From positions 248,001 to 312,000 of the forward strand of contig NZ_BIMC01000004.1 of assembly GCF_004000885.1 (NCBI RefSeq): 64,000 bases of DNA, in the 5' to 3' direction. The notes under the pieces are model-generated. The model saw only the letters and a program-made list of their open reading frames with translations. It made no database searches and was not told the DNA's origin. The DNA is from Paenibacillus glucanolyticus NBRC 15330 (lineage in GTDB: Bacteria > Bacillota > Bacilli > Paenibacillales > Paenibacillaceae). Shown here piece by piece: positions 54,157-62,038 of this stretch. The position numbers and the translations under genes are program-made. Position 1 is the stretch's first letter. Each line of letters begins with the position of its first letter.

Positions 54157-55251
54157 ATGACAATGCACATTTCTATTTTTGGCGTCGGCTTGATCGGCGG
54201 TTCGTTAGCATTATGCTTCAAAGGAAAACCAGGCATAACCGTTACGGGTTATGCCCACACCCAGGAATATGCCGATCAGGTTACGGCCAAGTCCGTTGTT
54301 GACAAGGTTACCCTATCGGTAGAAGAAGCAGCCCAGGATGCGGATGTGATATTCCTGTGCGTTCCTGTAGGCAGCCTGGAGACATATATAAAGCGTTTAA
54401 GCGAATTGCCGCTTAAACCCGGGTGCATTATCACAGATGTAGGCAGCACAAAAGCCAGCATTGCGGAATGTGCAGCACAGCTAACACTTAAGGAAGCTTG
54501 CTTTATCGGAGGACACCCAATGGCTGGGTCGGAGCGATCAGGTGTAGGTGCTGCTTCGACGGTTTTGTTCGAGAATGCTTATTATGTCCTCACCCCTCCA
54601 GATCAAGTGCCTCAGGAGAAGCTGGATACTCTTGTGGAGCTTCTTGCTCATACACGGGCGCATATTGTGAAGGTAGAGCCGAGACTGCATGATGAGATTG
54701 TAGGGGCGATCAGTCACCTGCCCCATGTGATCGCAGTGGCTTTGGTGAACCAAATCAGCTCCTATAATGAGGAGAATCCGCTGTACCGCACACTTGCTGC
54801 AGGTGGCTTCCGGGATATTACCCGAATTGCATCCAGTGATCCCGTGGTTTGGCGGGACATTTTATTAAACAATCGCAATGTAATGCTTCCTTTACTTCGG
54901 GACTGGAATGAAGGAATTCAGCGGTTTATGGATATGCTGGAGAATCAAGACGGACCTGCTATCGAAGAGGCTTTCCGCAGAGCGGGGGAGTTCCGCAGTG
55001 TGCTTCCTGAGAGACGTAAGGGTATGATTGTATCCCGGTACGATTTGTATCTTGACGTACCTGACCATCCAGGGATCATCGGTCGAATCGCAACTGATTT
55101 GGGAACAAACCGCATTAACCTCAGCAACATGCAGATTATCGAGAGCCGGGAAGATGTTCCGGGTGTTATGAGACTTTCCTTCCGCAATGAAATGGAACAG
55201 GAGCGTGCTAAAGAGCTGCTGATATCGCAAGGACATTCGGTTTACCAGTGA
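54157..55251 (+). CDS. tyrA: Prephenate dehydrogenase with ACT domain
   Basis: Makes 4-hydroxyphenylpyruvate for tyrosine. Rossmann motif GVGLIGGSLAL (near 8-18), FIGGHPMAGSERSG and the C-terminal ACT domain (about 295-364, LDVPDHPGIIGRIATDLG) for feedback. ATG 54157 gives 364 residues; the site GAGAGAG is weak. The aroE (EPSP synthase) that follows in B. subtilis is missing. Confidence 0.94.
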   Translation: MTMHISIFGVGLIGGSLALCFKGKPGITVTGYAHTQEYADQVTAKSVVDKVTLSVEEAAQDADVIFLCVPVGSLETYIKRLSELPLKPGCIITDVGSTKASIAECAAQLTLKEACFIGGHPMAGSERSGVGAASTVLFENAYYVLTPPDQVPQEKLDTLVELLAHTRAHIVKVEPRLHDEIVGAISHLPHVIAVALVNQISSYNEENPLYRTLAAGGFRDITRIASSDPVVWRDILLNNRNVMLPLLRDWNEGIQRFMDMLENQDGPAIEEAFRRAGEFRSVLPERRKGMIVSRYDLYLDVPDHPGIIGRIATDLGTNRINLSNMQIIESREDVPGVMRLSFRNEMEQERAKELLISQGHSVYQ

Positions 55252-55253
55252 TA

Positions 55254-55280
55254 TTTCCGGTTGTTTAAAACAACCGGAAA
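55254..55280 (+). terminator. Perfect hairpin after tyrA
   Basis: TTTCCGGTTGTTT (55254-55266) pairs with AAACAACCGGAAA (55268-55280). There is no T-run, so it may be a stability hairpin or a weak terminator. Confidence 0.6.
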
Positions 55281-55297
55281 TAAATGTGTTTAATGTG

Positions 55298-55326
55298 TTG
55301 ACAAAATGTAAACGTATACATATAAT
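55298..55326 (+). promoter_or_regulatory. Consensus sigma-A promoter
   Basis: -35 TTGACA (55298-55303), exactly 17 bases, -10 TATAAT (55321-55326): both hexamers perfect. The predicted start is near 55333. Confidence 0.85.
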
Positions 55327-55332
55327 AAAAGT

Positions 55333-55412
55333 ACAGTATGGTTTCTCTCCACTCCTATCCAAAATATTGCACTTTGTGCAACCGCCTTCAAATTTGAAGG
55401 CGGATTTTTTTT
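55333..55412 (+). ncRNA. Candidate ~80-nt small RNA with C-rich single-stranded segment
   Basis: Between a perfect promoter and a strong terminator (CCGCCTTCAAATTTGAAGGCGG at 55382-55403 plus eight T) lies a non-coding stretch. It contains a pyrimidine-rich run with TCTCTCCACTCC (55343-55354) and a small hairpin TTGCAC/GTGCAA (55367-55381). The pyrimidine run is complementary to Shine-Dalgarno-like purine stretches, as in known Bacillales C-rich regulatory RNAs. No ORF with a ribosome site is seen. The rest of the gap to 55658 is an unassigned leader with an upstream TATAAT at 55472-55477. Confidence 0.6.
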
Positions 55413-55658
55413 GTCTATTTTCCTAACCGTGGTAAACCTCCTGGCACAAACCTGAACTTTTCTCCAAATTGTGCTATAATGCTAGAGTACTAGTGTAGAA
55501 GATTTGGGGAAATTGCCAAATACATAGAATAGTCAGACAACATGAGGCGTAACTATATATGGTTTGACGGTACTTTTGCAAATCCTTGATTTTGCATCCT
55601 TGAACAAGTACAGGACAAGGAAGAGGCACCGGTGGGTGAAGGAGGAACGAAAAATCAT

Positions 55659-56252
55659 ATGACGGATTCCCAATTGATCCAGGAAATCAAGCAAGGCAAT
55701 ACCGAACTTTATTCCGAATTAATGCGACGTTATCAGAGGAAAATATTAGCATTTGTCTATCATATGTTAAAAAGCTCGCAGATGGAGCTTATGGCTGAGG
55801 ATTTATGCTCGGAAACATTTTACAAGGCTTTCCGAAGCTTGCATTCATTCCGAGAAGTAGATGCATCCTTCTCAACATGGCTCTATACCATTGCACGGAA
55901 CACCGTGCTCAGCGAGCTCCGCAAGCATCGCAGCGGCACATTGCCGCTTGAGGAGAGTGGAGTCGTTCCGGTGGCTCCACTGGAGGTTGCTCCGGAACAG
56001 GCGATTCTGCGAAGCGAACGAGTACATATGGTAAGAGAAGCCATTAATAATTTGCCGGAGAAACAAAGATCTGCACTGATTCTTCGGGAGTACGATCAAC
56101 TGGATTATCAAGAAATCGCGGATATTTTGGGTCAGAGTGTCAGCTCGGTCAAATCGTTGTTGTTCAGAGCCCGTGGCAGTGTCAAAATTCAGCTCGAACC
56201 TTATTTTCATGAGCCGGTTTTTGAGGATCTGAGAGGGATGAAGAGCAGATGA
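55659..56252 (+). CDS. ECF-type RNA polymerase sigma factor
   Basis: Sigma-70 family group 4 protein of 197 residues. Region 2 (about 8-75) has RRYQRKILAFVYHML and EDLCSETFYKAF; region 4 (about 120-185) has LPEKQRSALILREYDQLDYQEIA with a helix-turn-helix SVSSVKSLLFRAR. A linker (about 88-118) is Pro/Glu-rich. ATG 55659 has GGAGG 13 bases upstream; GTG 55632 would add nine residues. It is coupled by overlap to the anti-sigma gene. Not assignable to SigW, SigX or another named factor. Confidence 0.88.
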   Translation: MTDSQLIQEIKQGNTELYSELMRRYQRKILAFVYHMLKSSQMELMAEDLCSETFYKAFRSLHSFREVDASFSTWLYTIARNTVLSELRKHRSGTLPLEESGVVPVAPLEVAPEQAILRSERVHMVREAINNLPEKQRSALILREYDQLDYQEIADILGQSVSSVKSLLFRARGSVKIQLEPYFHEPVFEDLRGMKSR

Positions 56253-56851
56253 CTTGCGATGAAGCCCAAGAGCTGATGGAAAGTGTCTGGGATTTGCCTG
56301 ACAATGATCTGCGGCGACAACGGCTGAAAGCACATGTTCAAACCTGCAGTTCATGTGCAGAGGAGTACGAAATGTGGGTGGAGAGTCAAGATCTGGTCCA
56401 TGCGTTGGAGCATGAAATTCCGGATATGGACGCTGACCAAATCAACCGCAATGTAATGGATCGGATTTATCGTGATTTCCCGTGGCTGGTGGAGGAAACA
56501 TCCAAGAGCCGTGCGGTAAGCCGGGTTTCCCGTAAACGGTTGACTCTAATGATTGCAGGGTTTCTGGCATTGTTTGTTTGCAGCTTTGTCTATTTTGCAA
56601 CGATGGGCAATCAGCCGGACCCCGTACCGGAAGCGGTAACTACAGGAATAATTCCTACGGGAGTGGCTGACACAGCCCATGGCCTGGCTTCTCAGGACGA
56701 TTACAACATTCCGAAAACCAACAGCGGGATTATTGATCCTTTTGTGGTTGATATGAGCCCAACTCAGCCAGAATATTGGATGATCCTGTCCCTGCTGGGA
56801 ATCGGCTTCGCCTTGTTTTTCCTGAAGAGATTAAATCGGGTGAGAAGATAA
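56249..56851 (+). CDS. Zinc-finger anti-sigma factor, membrane-bound
   Basis: A 200-residue protein with the ZAS signature H29-x3-C33-x2-C36 (AHVQTCSSC) in a cytoplasmic N-terminal domain, a membrane helix near 99-116 (LMIAGFLALFVCSFVYFA), an outside segment and a second helix near the C-terminus (170-190). It should bind and inhibit the sigma factor encoded just upstream (four-base overlap). Release may involve PrsW (20305), but no evidence ties them directly. Confidence 0.85.
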   Translation: MTCDEAQELMESVWDLPDNDLRRQRLKAHVQTCSSCAEEYEMWVESQDLVHALEHEIPDMDADQINRNVMDRIYRDFPWLVEETSKSRAVSRVSRKRLTLMIAGFLALFVCSFVYFATMGNQPDPVPEAVTTGIIPTGVADTAHGLASQDDYNIPKTNSGIIDPFVVDMSPTQPEYWMILSLLGIGFALFFLKRLNRVRR

Positions 56852-56878
56852 AATACATGAGGATGGAGGAGATGTGGC

Positions 56879-57466
56879 ATGCAGATCGGCTTGGTTCGTC
56901 ACGGTTTAACAGATTGGAATGCTGTAGGCAAAATACAAGGCCAAACGGACATTCCACTTAACGAGGAAGGTCGTAATCAAGCGCGTTTGCTAGGGGAAAG
57001 ACTCCTGCAGGAGTCCTATCGATGGGATTTTGCGATTAGCAGCGGTCTCTCCCGTGCCGAGGAGACGGCGAAGATCATCTCATCCATGCTGAATATTCCA
57101 TTGGCACCACCGGATAACCGTTTGCGTGAGCGCAGATACGGACAGGTGGAGGGTTTAACAGCGGAAGAACGTGAATCCAGGTTCGGTGCCGACTGGCATC
57201 TGCAGGATTTAGGGCAGGAATCAGACATTGAGCTGCAGTCGAGGGGGCTTGTTTTCCTTGACGATATGTGGCATAGACATCCGAATGCAAACATTCTGGT
57301 TGTCAGTCATGGCGGTTTTTTGGCGCAATTGTACAAACTGGTATGTCGTGGTGTTCTGAGTGAACGCATTGGCAATTTGTCGCTCACCGTCCTGGAGAGA
57401 AAAGACGATGATTGGTCGCCCCTTCTCTTTAACTGTACCAAGCATTTGCTGACAAAGCAGTCGTAA
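56879..57466 (+). CDS. Histidine phosphatase family protein
   Basis: Phosphoglycerate-mutase-like phosphatase, 195 residues. VRHGLTDWN (catalytic His8 in RHG), SGLSRAEETAKI, LRERRYGQVEGLT and VVSHGGFLAQL with the second His are present. The substrate could be a sugar phosphate or cofactor precursor; B. subtilis PhoE is similar. GGAGGAGATGTGG precedes the ATG. It follows the anti-sigma gene by 27 bases. Confidence 0.85.
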   Translation: MQIGLVRHGLTDWNAVGKIQGQTDIPLNEEGRNQARLLGERLLQESYRWDFAISSGLSRAEETAKIISSMLNIPLAPPDNRLRERRYGQVEGLTAEERESRFGADWHLQDLGQESDIELQSRGLVFLDDMWHRHPNANILVVSHGGFLAQLYKLVCRGVLSERIGNLSLTVLERKDDDWSPLLFNCTKHLLTKQS

Positions 57467-57476
57467 GTACATTGAA

Positions 57477-57524
57477 TTATAATAAAGAGGAGCCTTCCCC
57501 GGGGGAGGCTCCTCTTTATTATAA
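57477..57524. terminator. 19-bp perfect inverted repeat, bidirectional terminator
   Basis: A 19-base arm at 57477-57495 pairs perfectly with 57506-57524 (core AAAGAGGAGCCT/AGGCTCCTCTTT) around a GC-rich ten-base loop. It lies between the convergent phosphatase and methyltransferase genes and can serve both strands. Confidence 0.8.
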
Positions 57525-57534
57525 GGACTGTCGT

Positions 57535-58293
57535 TTAAACTTCTGCTTTCACGATGAATCGATGCTGCTGAATCTCGAAGTAGCCCTTGGACTGGATGAC
57601 AAGATGGATTCGATGCAACGGCTCCAGGTAGCGTTCCACGGTGAAATCAGGGATCTGCCACGGAATGGCTTTCAGGTAATACACCAGCGCACCGATGTCA
57701 TAAAATCGCTGCAGCGGGAAGTCTTCCCGGCTGAGAGTGATGTTAAAACGATGATCGAGCAGCTCTTCCATCGCCGTTTCCAGATTCCAATGAGCGAACT
57801 CTTCATTCAGCGGGACTCCAAACATTTCGTTGATTCCTGCGCAATCCGTTCCCCCGGATTGCTGGGTTATGAATATACCCCGATCGTTCGAAATTCTCCG
57901 CAGTTCCGTGACGGAATAGGATTCATGCTGATTGATGATCAGATCAAAATAATGATCTTCCAAAGGAAGGGAAGCATCGTCTTCGAAATACACAACCTTT
58001 ACCCCCAGCGGCTCGAGCTGCTTCTTCGCCACCGGTACATTAGGCTTATATCCTTCAGTTGCGTAGACGGACTGTGGCAAGGGCTGAAGAGAGGATAAGA
58101 ACTCCCCACCGCCCGTACCCATGTCCAGCAGCGTATTGGCATTCCGCAACAAGGGAATGACCAAACTGCCCAAGGACTAGGGAAGAAGCTGCGACTGCAT
58201 GCGTCCTGAAGCCGTGATATGTGAAAAGTCCCATCCAGAAAAATGCTGATCCACTTCTTGGATATAGGCCATAAACTGTCTGTCTTTAATCAT
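57535..58293 (-). pseudogene. Class I SAM methyltransferase gene interrupted by an in-frame TAG
   Basis: From ATG 58293 (minus strand; GGAGG eight bases upstream) the frame encodes MIKDRQFMAYIQEVDQHF and continues in one frame to a TAA at 57535. It is stopped once, at codon 39 (TAG, 58177-58179). Beyond the stop lies an intact SAM-binding motif LLDMGTGGGEFL, then an acidic DDASLPLEDHYFDLII segment. A single TGG-to-TAG change explains it. Read through, the product would be 252 residues. It could also be a sequencing error, or translation could restart downstream. Confidence 0.75.
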
Positions 58294-58644
58294 GGTTTGA
58301 CAACCTCCATAACAATTTATAATGAGTTGTAACTGCATCTGAAATTGCTTTGGATATGGAGGCCCTCGAATTCTATGGGCGCCAAGTTATATTTCATGCT
58401 CTGGTGTTCTCACAATAATTCCCCTTCCTGAATTTTGAAAATCACTTTCATATCAACGTGCATTTCATTTTATTAGATGAGGGCTTCATAAATGTTATAT
58501 TTTGACTCTATAGGCATTCTATCATTATATAAGAGAGCATAGTCATTTTTATATACAAAAAAATAATTTCGTAAACTGAAGCAAACAGGTATCAAATGTT
58601 CAAAACCTTCCCATAATGGTTGTAAAACGGCGAGGCGATGGAAG
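58294..58644. other. 351-bp intergenic region between divergent genes, with a Fur-like box
   Basis: AT-rich spacer with no supported gene. It holds the methyltransferase ribosome site (GGAGG on minus). At 58436-58450 there is a 7-1-7 inverted repeat TGAAAAT-C-ACTTTCA that resembles a Fur or PerR box with mismatches. No clear promoter pair was found on either strand. Confidence 0.35.
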
Positions 58645-59793
58645 ATGAATCTAGCGGATATGCTCACATATGCCGATATTGGACAGCTTAGCAATATAGC
58701 GAATCATTACGATTGTGACGCCAAGAGAAATTCGAAGCATGAGTTGATTCAGAGCATCCTGTCCAAGCTCGGAAGAAGAGAGTTCTTCGAGGAGCAGGTT
58801 AGCAGCTTGACACCAAGCGATTTGCGTTTCCTGAACAACCTGGTCTTTGACACTCGAACAGGCTACAGCCTGGAAGAATTGACTGCTGCGATACGCCTTA
58901 CGGCGGATGTGGAAGAGAAGGGTGCAAAGGCCCCTGTGAAAAAGAAGGCTTCCGAGAAAACGGAAAGTCCGCGTGAGGCTGTTGCACGCTATCGCCGAAG
59001 CGGGTGGCTGTTTAACGGTTTTACCCACTCCACCAAATATTTGTTTCAAGTACCTTCGGATTTGAAGGAGCGCTTTCGGGACGTGCTTCGTGAACGTCTC
59101 CATGAAAACCTGCAGCGATTGACGGATGATCCGGAAGTATATCGGGACGAGCAGGGACTGGCCGCGGAAGATTTGATGCTGATTCTTAAGTATGTCGGTG
59201 GACATGATATTGAATTGAATCAGGAAGGGTTTATGTACAGGCGGAACCAGCAGCAGCTGATGAGCACGCTGCATATTACGGAGCCGCTGATCACGAAAGG
59301 TGCATGGCGCTTTGGGTACGGCCGATCCTGCATTGAATATCCCGATCGATTTGCACTGCTGTACGATTATGCTTACGCAAGAAAATGGATCACGGAAAGC
59401 AATGCCCGGTTAATCTTGACGGAAAGCGGAACTTCGTTTATTGAGGAAGGAAATCAAGTTAGCGTGATACAGATATTCCGCTTTTGGTTAAGACTGTATA
59501 AGGGCGCAATTCCCAATATCACTTCTCTTGTGTACTGGATCAGTCAATGTGCAAGAGATTGGGTTACAGCTGCATCTCTTTATGAATCGCTGGGTTGGCT
59601 AATCCGTCCTTTCTATTATGATAGTCCGCAAAATATGCTCGAGCATCGGATTATCCGTATGCTGATGCATTTAGGGATGATCCGTATAGGGGAGAGCCAA
59701 ACGATGGGAACTTCGTACAAAATGACCGCGCTTGGCTTAAAGGCTGCGGAAGCCAGTATACATATCAGCGATTCGAACGATTTGATCCTCTAG
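58645..59793 (+). CDS. Conserved-looking protein of unknown function
   Basis: Not recognised. The 382-residue cytoplasmic-type protein has an N-terminal helical region (ADIGQLSNIANHYDCDAKRN and KHELIQSILSKLGRREFFEEQ), a Lys/Glu linker near 90-110, and a middle and C-terminal region with winged-helix-like segments (WITESNARLILTESG; IRMLMHLGMIRIGES). The layout recalls helicase-associated XPB/Ssl2-type domains, but I would not assign this. The ribosome site (GATGGAAG) is weak. Confidence 0.7.
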   Translation: MNLADMLTYADIGQLSNIANHYDCDAKRNSKHELIQSILSKLGRREFFEEQVSSLTPSDLRFLNNLVFDTRTGYSLEELTAAIRLTADVEEKGAKAPVKKKASEKTESPREAVARYRRSGWLFNGFTHSTKYLFQVPSDLKERFRDVLRERLHENLQRLTDDPEVYRDEQGLAAEDLMLILKYVGGHDIELNQEGFMYRRNQQQLMSTLHITEPLITKGAWRFGYGRSCIEYPDRFALLYDYAYARKWITESNARLILTESGTSFIEEGNQVSVIQIFRFWLRLYKGAIPNITSLVYWISQCARDWVTAASLYESLGWLIRPFYYDSPQNMLEHRIIRMLMHLGMIRIGESQTMGTSYKMTALGLKAAEASIHISDSNDLIL

Positions 59794-59896
59794 CATGGTT
59801 AGGTAGTCGAAACAGCCAAAATGATTTTATGAGAGTAAAGCAATTAATGGGAAAGAATATAAGCTATATGCAAATTTAGTTTGGAGGTGCATCCTA

Positions 59897-60076
59897 ATGG
59901 ATAAGATGAAGGTTACTTACGAGGTTATGTTAGGTCTGGCGGCCGAGATGGTGTGGGACGAAGCATTGCGCAAGCATCGGAGTGAAGAGCTGTATAAAGA
60001 AATTGACGAAGCGCTGGCTTCCGGCGACGAAGTGGCTTTCCGAAACCTGACGGATGAACTGAGGACTTTGAATTGA
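59897..60076 (+). CDS. Stand-alone IDEAL-domain protein
   Basis: A 59-residue protein whose C-terminal half reads LYKEIDEALASGDEVAF, the IDEAL motif. In B. subtilis this domain is the C-terminal tail of YpiB, which precedes ypiF and qcrABC. Here only the tail domain is present in the same place, joined to a short N-terminal helix (TYEVMLGLAAEMVWDEAL). GGAGGTG is seven bases before the ATG. Function unknown; possibly an adaptor. Confidence 0.8.
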   Translation: MDKMKVTYEVMLGLAAEMVWDEALRKHRSEELYKEIDEALASGDEVAFRNLTDELRTLN

Positions 60077-60108
60077 AGAAATGCTTTATCGCATTTCTTC
60101 TTTTTTTT
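60075..60108 (+). terminator. Terminator after the IDEAL-domain gene
   Basis: GAAGAAATGC (60075-60084)/GCATTTCTTC (60091-60100), then eight T; the stop codon overlaps the left arm. Confidence 0.92.
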
Positions 60109-60177
60109 GCCTTACTGCAGATTCACTCTTATAATGAAGAAAAATCATAATGAGTGAGCAGAAAGGATGTACCCTGC

Positions 60178-60615
60178 ATGAAATTTAGTGAAGTGGACGA
60201 GCAAACTTGGGAGGAACTGAAGCCTTTCTATGATACCTGCCTCATTCCGTATACCGGATTATCAGGTTTGGAGTCGCCGTGGGAAGTGACTGCTGCACTG
60301 GAGCGGCTTCGGGATTTTATGGATTTGGCAGAAATTCCGTTTAAGGGCAGATTGATTACATATCCAGCCATACAATATGGAAAGACTGAAGATATAAAGC
60401 TTCTAAATGAAGTTTGTCACAATGTCAAATCCATCGGGTTCAAATATGTTGTTGTCATGACAGCCGATCGCGAGCTTTCTGAAGAGGATGTGCCTGAAAG
60501 TTCGCTGGTGCTGTCCCGGCGCAGGTTTGAAGGCAATGGAGATACCCCCTTGGCGGCCGTTGTTGCCGAACAAATCAGTGAAATGTGGCAGCAGGAAAGC
60601 CGTATCGAAATGTGA
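60178..60615 (+). CDS. ypiF: DUF2487 protein YpiF
   Basis: A 145-residue soluble protein beginning MKFSEVDEQTWEELKPFYDTCLIP, typical of DUF2487. No catalytic motif is seen. It is upstream of qcrABC, as in B. subtilis. ATG 60178 follows AAAGGATG; the upstream in-frame start at 60154 is less likely. Its role is unknown. Confidence 0.82.
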   Translation: MKFSEVDEQTWEELKPFYDTCLIPYTGLSGLESPWEVTAALERLRDFMDLAEIPFKGRLITYPAIQYGKTEDIKLLNEVCHNVKSIGFKYVVVMTADRELSEEDVPESSLVLSRRRFEGNGDTPLAAVVAEQISEMWQQESRIEM

Positions 60616-60677
60616 CAAAAAACCAACAATTTATGAAAGGGCTATTGGAAGCGAACCCAAATTTGGGGTTCAAATTC

Positions 60678-60706
60678 TTGACGGTCTTGGGTGCCTAATA
60701 TATTAT
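60678..60706 (+). promoter_or_regulatory. Promoter of qcrABC
   Basis: -35 TTGACG (60678-60683), 17 bases, -10 TATTAT (60701-60706). It is preceded by a small hairpin GAACCC/GGGTTC (60652-60671). Confidence 0.65.
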
Positions 60707-60784
60707 TAGTATGTCCTAGTAAGTCGTGTGATTTTGATCATTGATGACACTTAAGAACGGTTGACAAAGGGGGTTGAACACAGA

Positions 60785-61330
60785 ATGAGCAGCAACCACA
60801 ATGACGAGCATGAAGAATCGCACAATCCACCCCGTCTGAAAGAGATGTCCCGCAGACAATTTCTTACATACACGTTGGGCGGTGCCACAGCTTATATGGC
60901 TGCTGGGGTAGTTTTGCCAATGCTTCGCTTTGCCGTTGATCCGATTCTTCAGAATAAAGAAGAAGGATCTTTTGTAAAGGTAGCGGAAGAGAGCAAAATT
61001 ACCAACGATCCACAAGAATTCCATTTTGAACTCAAACAGCAGGACGGCTGGTACAACAGTACAGCCACTTTGACGGCGTGGATTCGTAAGAACGATCAAG
61101 GTGAGATTGTAGCGCTTTCACCAATTTGTAAGCATTTGGGATGCCTTGTTGGATGGAATAACAACAAGAATTTCCCGGATGAGTACCACTGCCCTTGCCA
61201 CGGTGCACGTTATACACCGGACGGTAAGAATCTTGCAGTTGCGCCGAAGCCGCTTGACCAGTACGAGACGAAAATTGATAACGGCTGGATTTACCTCGGC
61301 GCCATCGTGCCAAATACCGTAGTTAAATAG
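60785..61330 (+). CDS. qcrA: Menaquinol-cytochrome c reductase Rieske iron-sulfur subunit
   Basis: Rieske subunit, 181 residues, of the bc-type complex. A Tat-like start (SRRQFLTYTLGGATAYMAAG, about 22-41) is followed by the cluster ligands CKHLGC and CPCHG. It passes electrons from menaquinol to cytochrome c. ATG 60785 follows AAGGGGG. Fifteen bases separate it from qcrB. Confidence 0.94.
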   Translation: MSSNHNDEHEESHNPPRLKEMSRRQFLTYTLGGATAYMAAGVVLPMLRFAVDPILQNKEEGSFVKVAEESKITNDPQEFHFELKQQDGWYNSTATLTAWIRKNDQGEIVALSPICKHLGCLVGWNNNKNFPDEYHCPCHGARYTPDGKNLAVAPKPLDQYETKIDNGWIYLGAIVPNTVVK

Positions 61331-61345
61331 GAGGCGTAGATTCAG

Positions 61346-62017
61346 ATGTTGAAGAATGTCTACAACTGGATTGATGAACGTCTCGATATCACGCCGATTT
61401 GGAGAGACGTTGCAGACCACGAGGTACCGGAACACGTAAACCCGGCGCATCATTTCTCCGCGTTTGTGTACTGTTTCGGCGGCTTGACGTTTTTTATCAC
61501 AGTCATCCAGATTCTGTCGGGGATGTTCCTGACGATGTATTATGTGCCCGATATCATAAACGCTTACAACAGTGTCGAGTACCTGCAAACACAGGTTGCT
61601 TTTGGACAGATTGTCCGCGGTATGCATCACTGGGGCGCAAGCTTGGTAATCGTAATGATGTTCCTGCATACGATGCGCGTGTTCTTCACAGGCTCTTACA
61701 AAGCGCCGCGTGAAATGAACTGGGTAGTCGGCATGCTCATTTTCTTTGTTATGCTCGGTCTTGGTCTGACAGGTTACCTGCTGCCATGGGATAACAAAGC
61801 TTACTTCGCTACAAAAGTTACATTGGAGATTGCGAACTCCGTACCTTGGCTTGGACCAATCATTAAAGAATTGCTGCAGGGCGGTACGATTGTTGGTGCC
61901 GAAACGCTAACACGTTTCTTCGCTATTCACGTATTCTTCCTTCCGGCTGTCCTTCTTGCCCTATTGGTAGGACACTTTATTATGATCCGCCGACAAGGTA
62001 TTTCCGGTCCACTATAA
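61346..62017 (+). CDS. qcrB: Menaquinol-cytochrome c reductase cytochrome b subunit
   Basis: Cytochrome b6-type membrane subunit, 223 residues, four helices. Haem-binding histidines lie in GMHHWGASLVIVMMFLHTMRVF (near 89-110; read in two pieces) and FAIHVFFLPAVLLALLVGHF. The split b6 arrangement is as in B. subtilis. GGAGGCG precedes the ATG. Confidence 0.95.
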   Translation: MLKNVYNWIDERLDITPIWRDVADHEVPEHVNPAHHFSAFVYCFGGLTFFITVIQILSGMFLTMYYVPDIINAYNSVEYLQTQVAFGQIVRGMHHWGASLVIVMMFLHTMRVFFTGSYKAPREMNWVVGMLIFFVMLGLGLTGYLLPWDNKAYFATKVTLEIANSVPWLGPIIKELLQGGTIVGAETLTRFFAIHVFFLPAVLLALLVGHFIMIRRQGISGPL

Positions 62018-62038
62018 GAAGAAGGGAGGCGCATATTT

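Noticed and set aside
57472..58098. 208-codon plus-strand ORF opposite the methyltransferase
   Set aside because: It begins in the 19-bp terminator stem; the opposite strand has the SAM motif and ribosome site. The lack of a stop on this strand is a composition effect.
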